Assembly (NCBI GenBank): GCA_030588285.1 | Contig: JAUUYK010000066.1 | Coordinates: 1-5,889 of the forward strand | Direction: 5' to 3' | Length of the DNA: 5,889 nt | Origin: Kiritimatiellales bacterium | GTDB taxonomy: Bacteria; Verrucomicrobiota; Kiritimatiellia; Kiritimatiellales; Pontiellaceae | Part shown: positions 5,845-5,889 of the stretch, in pieces | How positions within the stretch are numbered: position 1 is the first letter of the stretch | How the letters are laid out: every line of letters begins with the position of its first letter | Program-made: the position numbers and the translations under genes | The notes under the pieces: model-generated | Database searches by the model: none | Told to the model about the DNA's origin: nothing | The model's input: only the letters and a program-made list of their open reading frames with translations

Positions 5845-5889
5845 GCAGATATTTTCAGAGAAGAAGGTAGACTGTAAATTAAAATGCCC

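Noticed and set aside
5845..5889. Start of a divergent plus-strand gene (ATG at 5884)
   Set aside because: Only two codons fit before the window ends, and the nearest purine-rich site (GAAGG) is too far upstream to support it.

Overview
The window is 5.9 kb of chromosome-like DNA, moderate in GC by eye. It holds seven complete protein genes and the 5' end of an eighth. It looks like a Gram-negative (diderm) bacterium: there is a lipid A-type aminotransferase (ArnB-like), a lipoprotein metal-binding protein and a CcdA/thioredoxin pair that would act outside the cytoplasm. I cannot place it in a phylum with confidence. No RNA genes, insertion sequences, CRISPR arrays or origins were seen, and no gene-free stretch exceeds about 100 bases.

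Left region (1-2087, minus strand, read right to left): a small DUF167/YggU-type protein, then a complete zinc-type ABC uptake system in the order binding lipoprotein (znuA-like), ATPase (znuC-like), permease (znuB-like, cut by the window edge). The genes are packed with a gap of 9-15 bp, a 1-bp overlap and an 8-bp overlap, so they very likely form one operon for scavenging Zn(II), possibly Mn(II).

Middle (2155-3306, plus strand): an arnB-like PLP aminotransferase stands alone. It is divergent from the zinc operon across about 80 bp and convergent with the next cluster across 58 bp. The genes that normally accompany arnB are not next to it.

Right region (3365-5788, minus strand, read right to left): arsR-family repressor, membrane-anchored thioredoxin, CcdA-type electron carrier and an ArsP/DUF318-type permease with a TPFCSCSS motif. 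Spacing is 3 bp, an 11-bp overlap and 11 bp, with Shine-Dalgarno sites embedded in the ends of preceding genes. A perfect 16-bp palindrome sits just upstream of arsR, over the predicted transcription start, and is the obvious operator. The likely logic is as follows. A thiophilic compound (organoarsenical or similar) is sensed by the two cysteines of ArsR. This derepresses a permease whose cysteines, or whose substrate, are serviced by a dedicated CcdA-to-thioredoxin electron path. This is the most interesting part of the window.

The hexamer CGATCG occurs eight times in the first 3.1 kb and not once in the rest, a compositional contrast between the left and middle genes and the arsR cluster.
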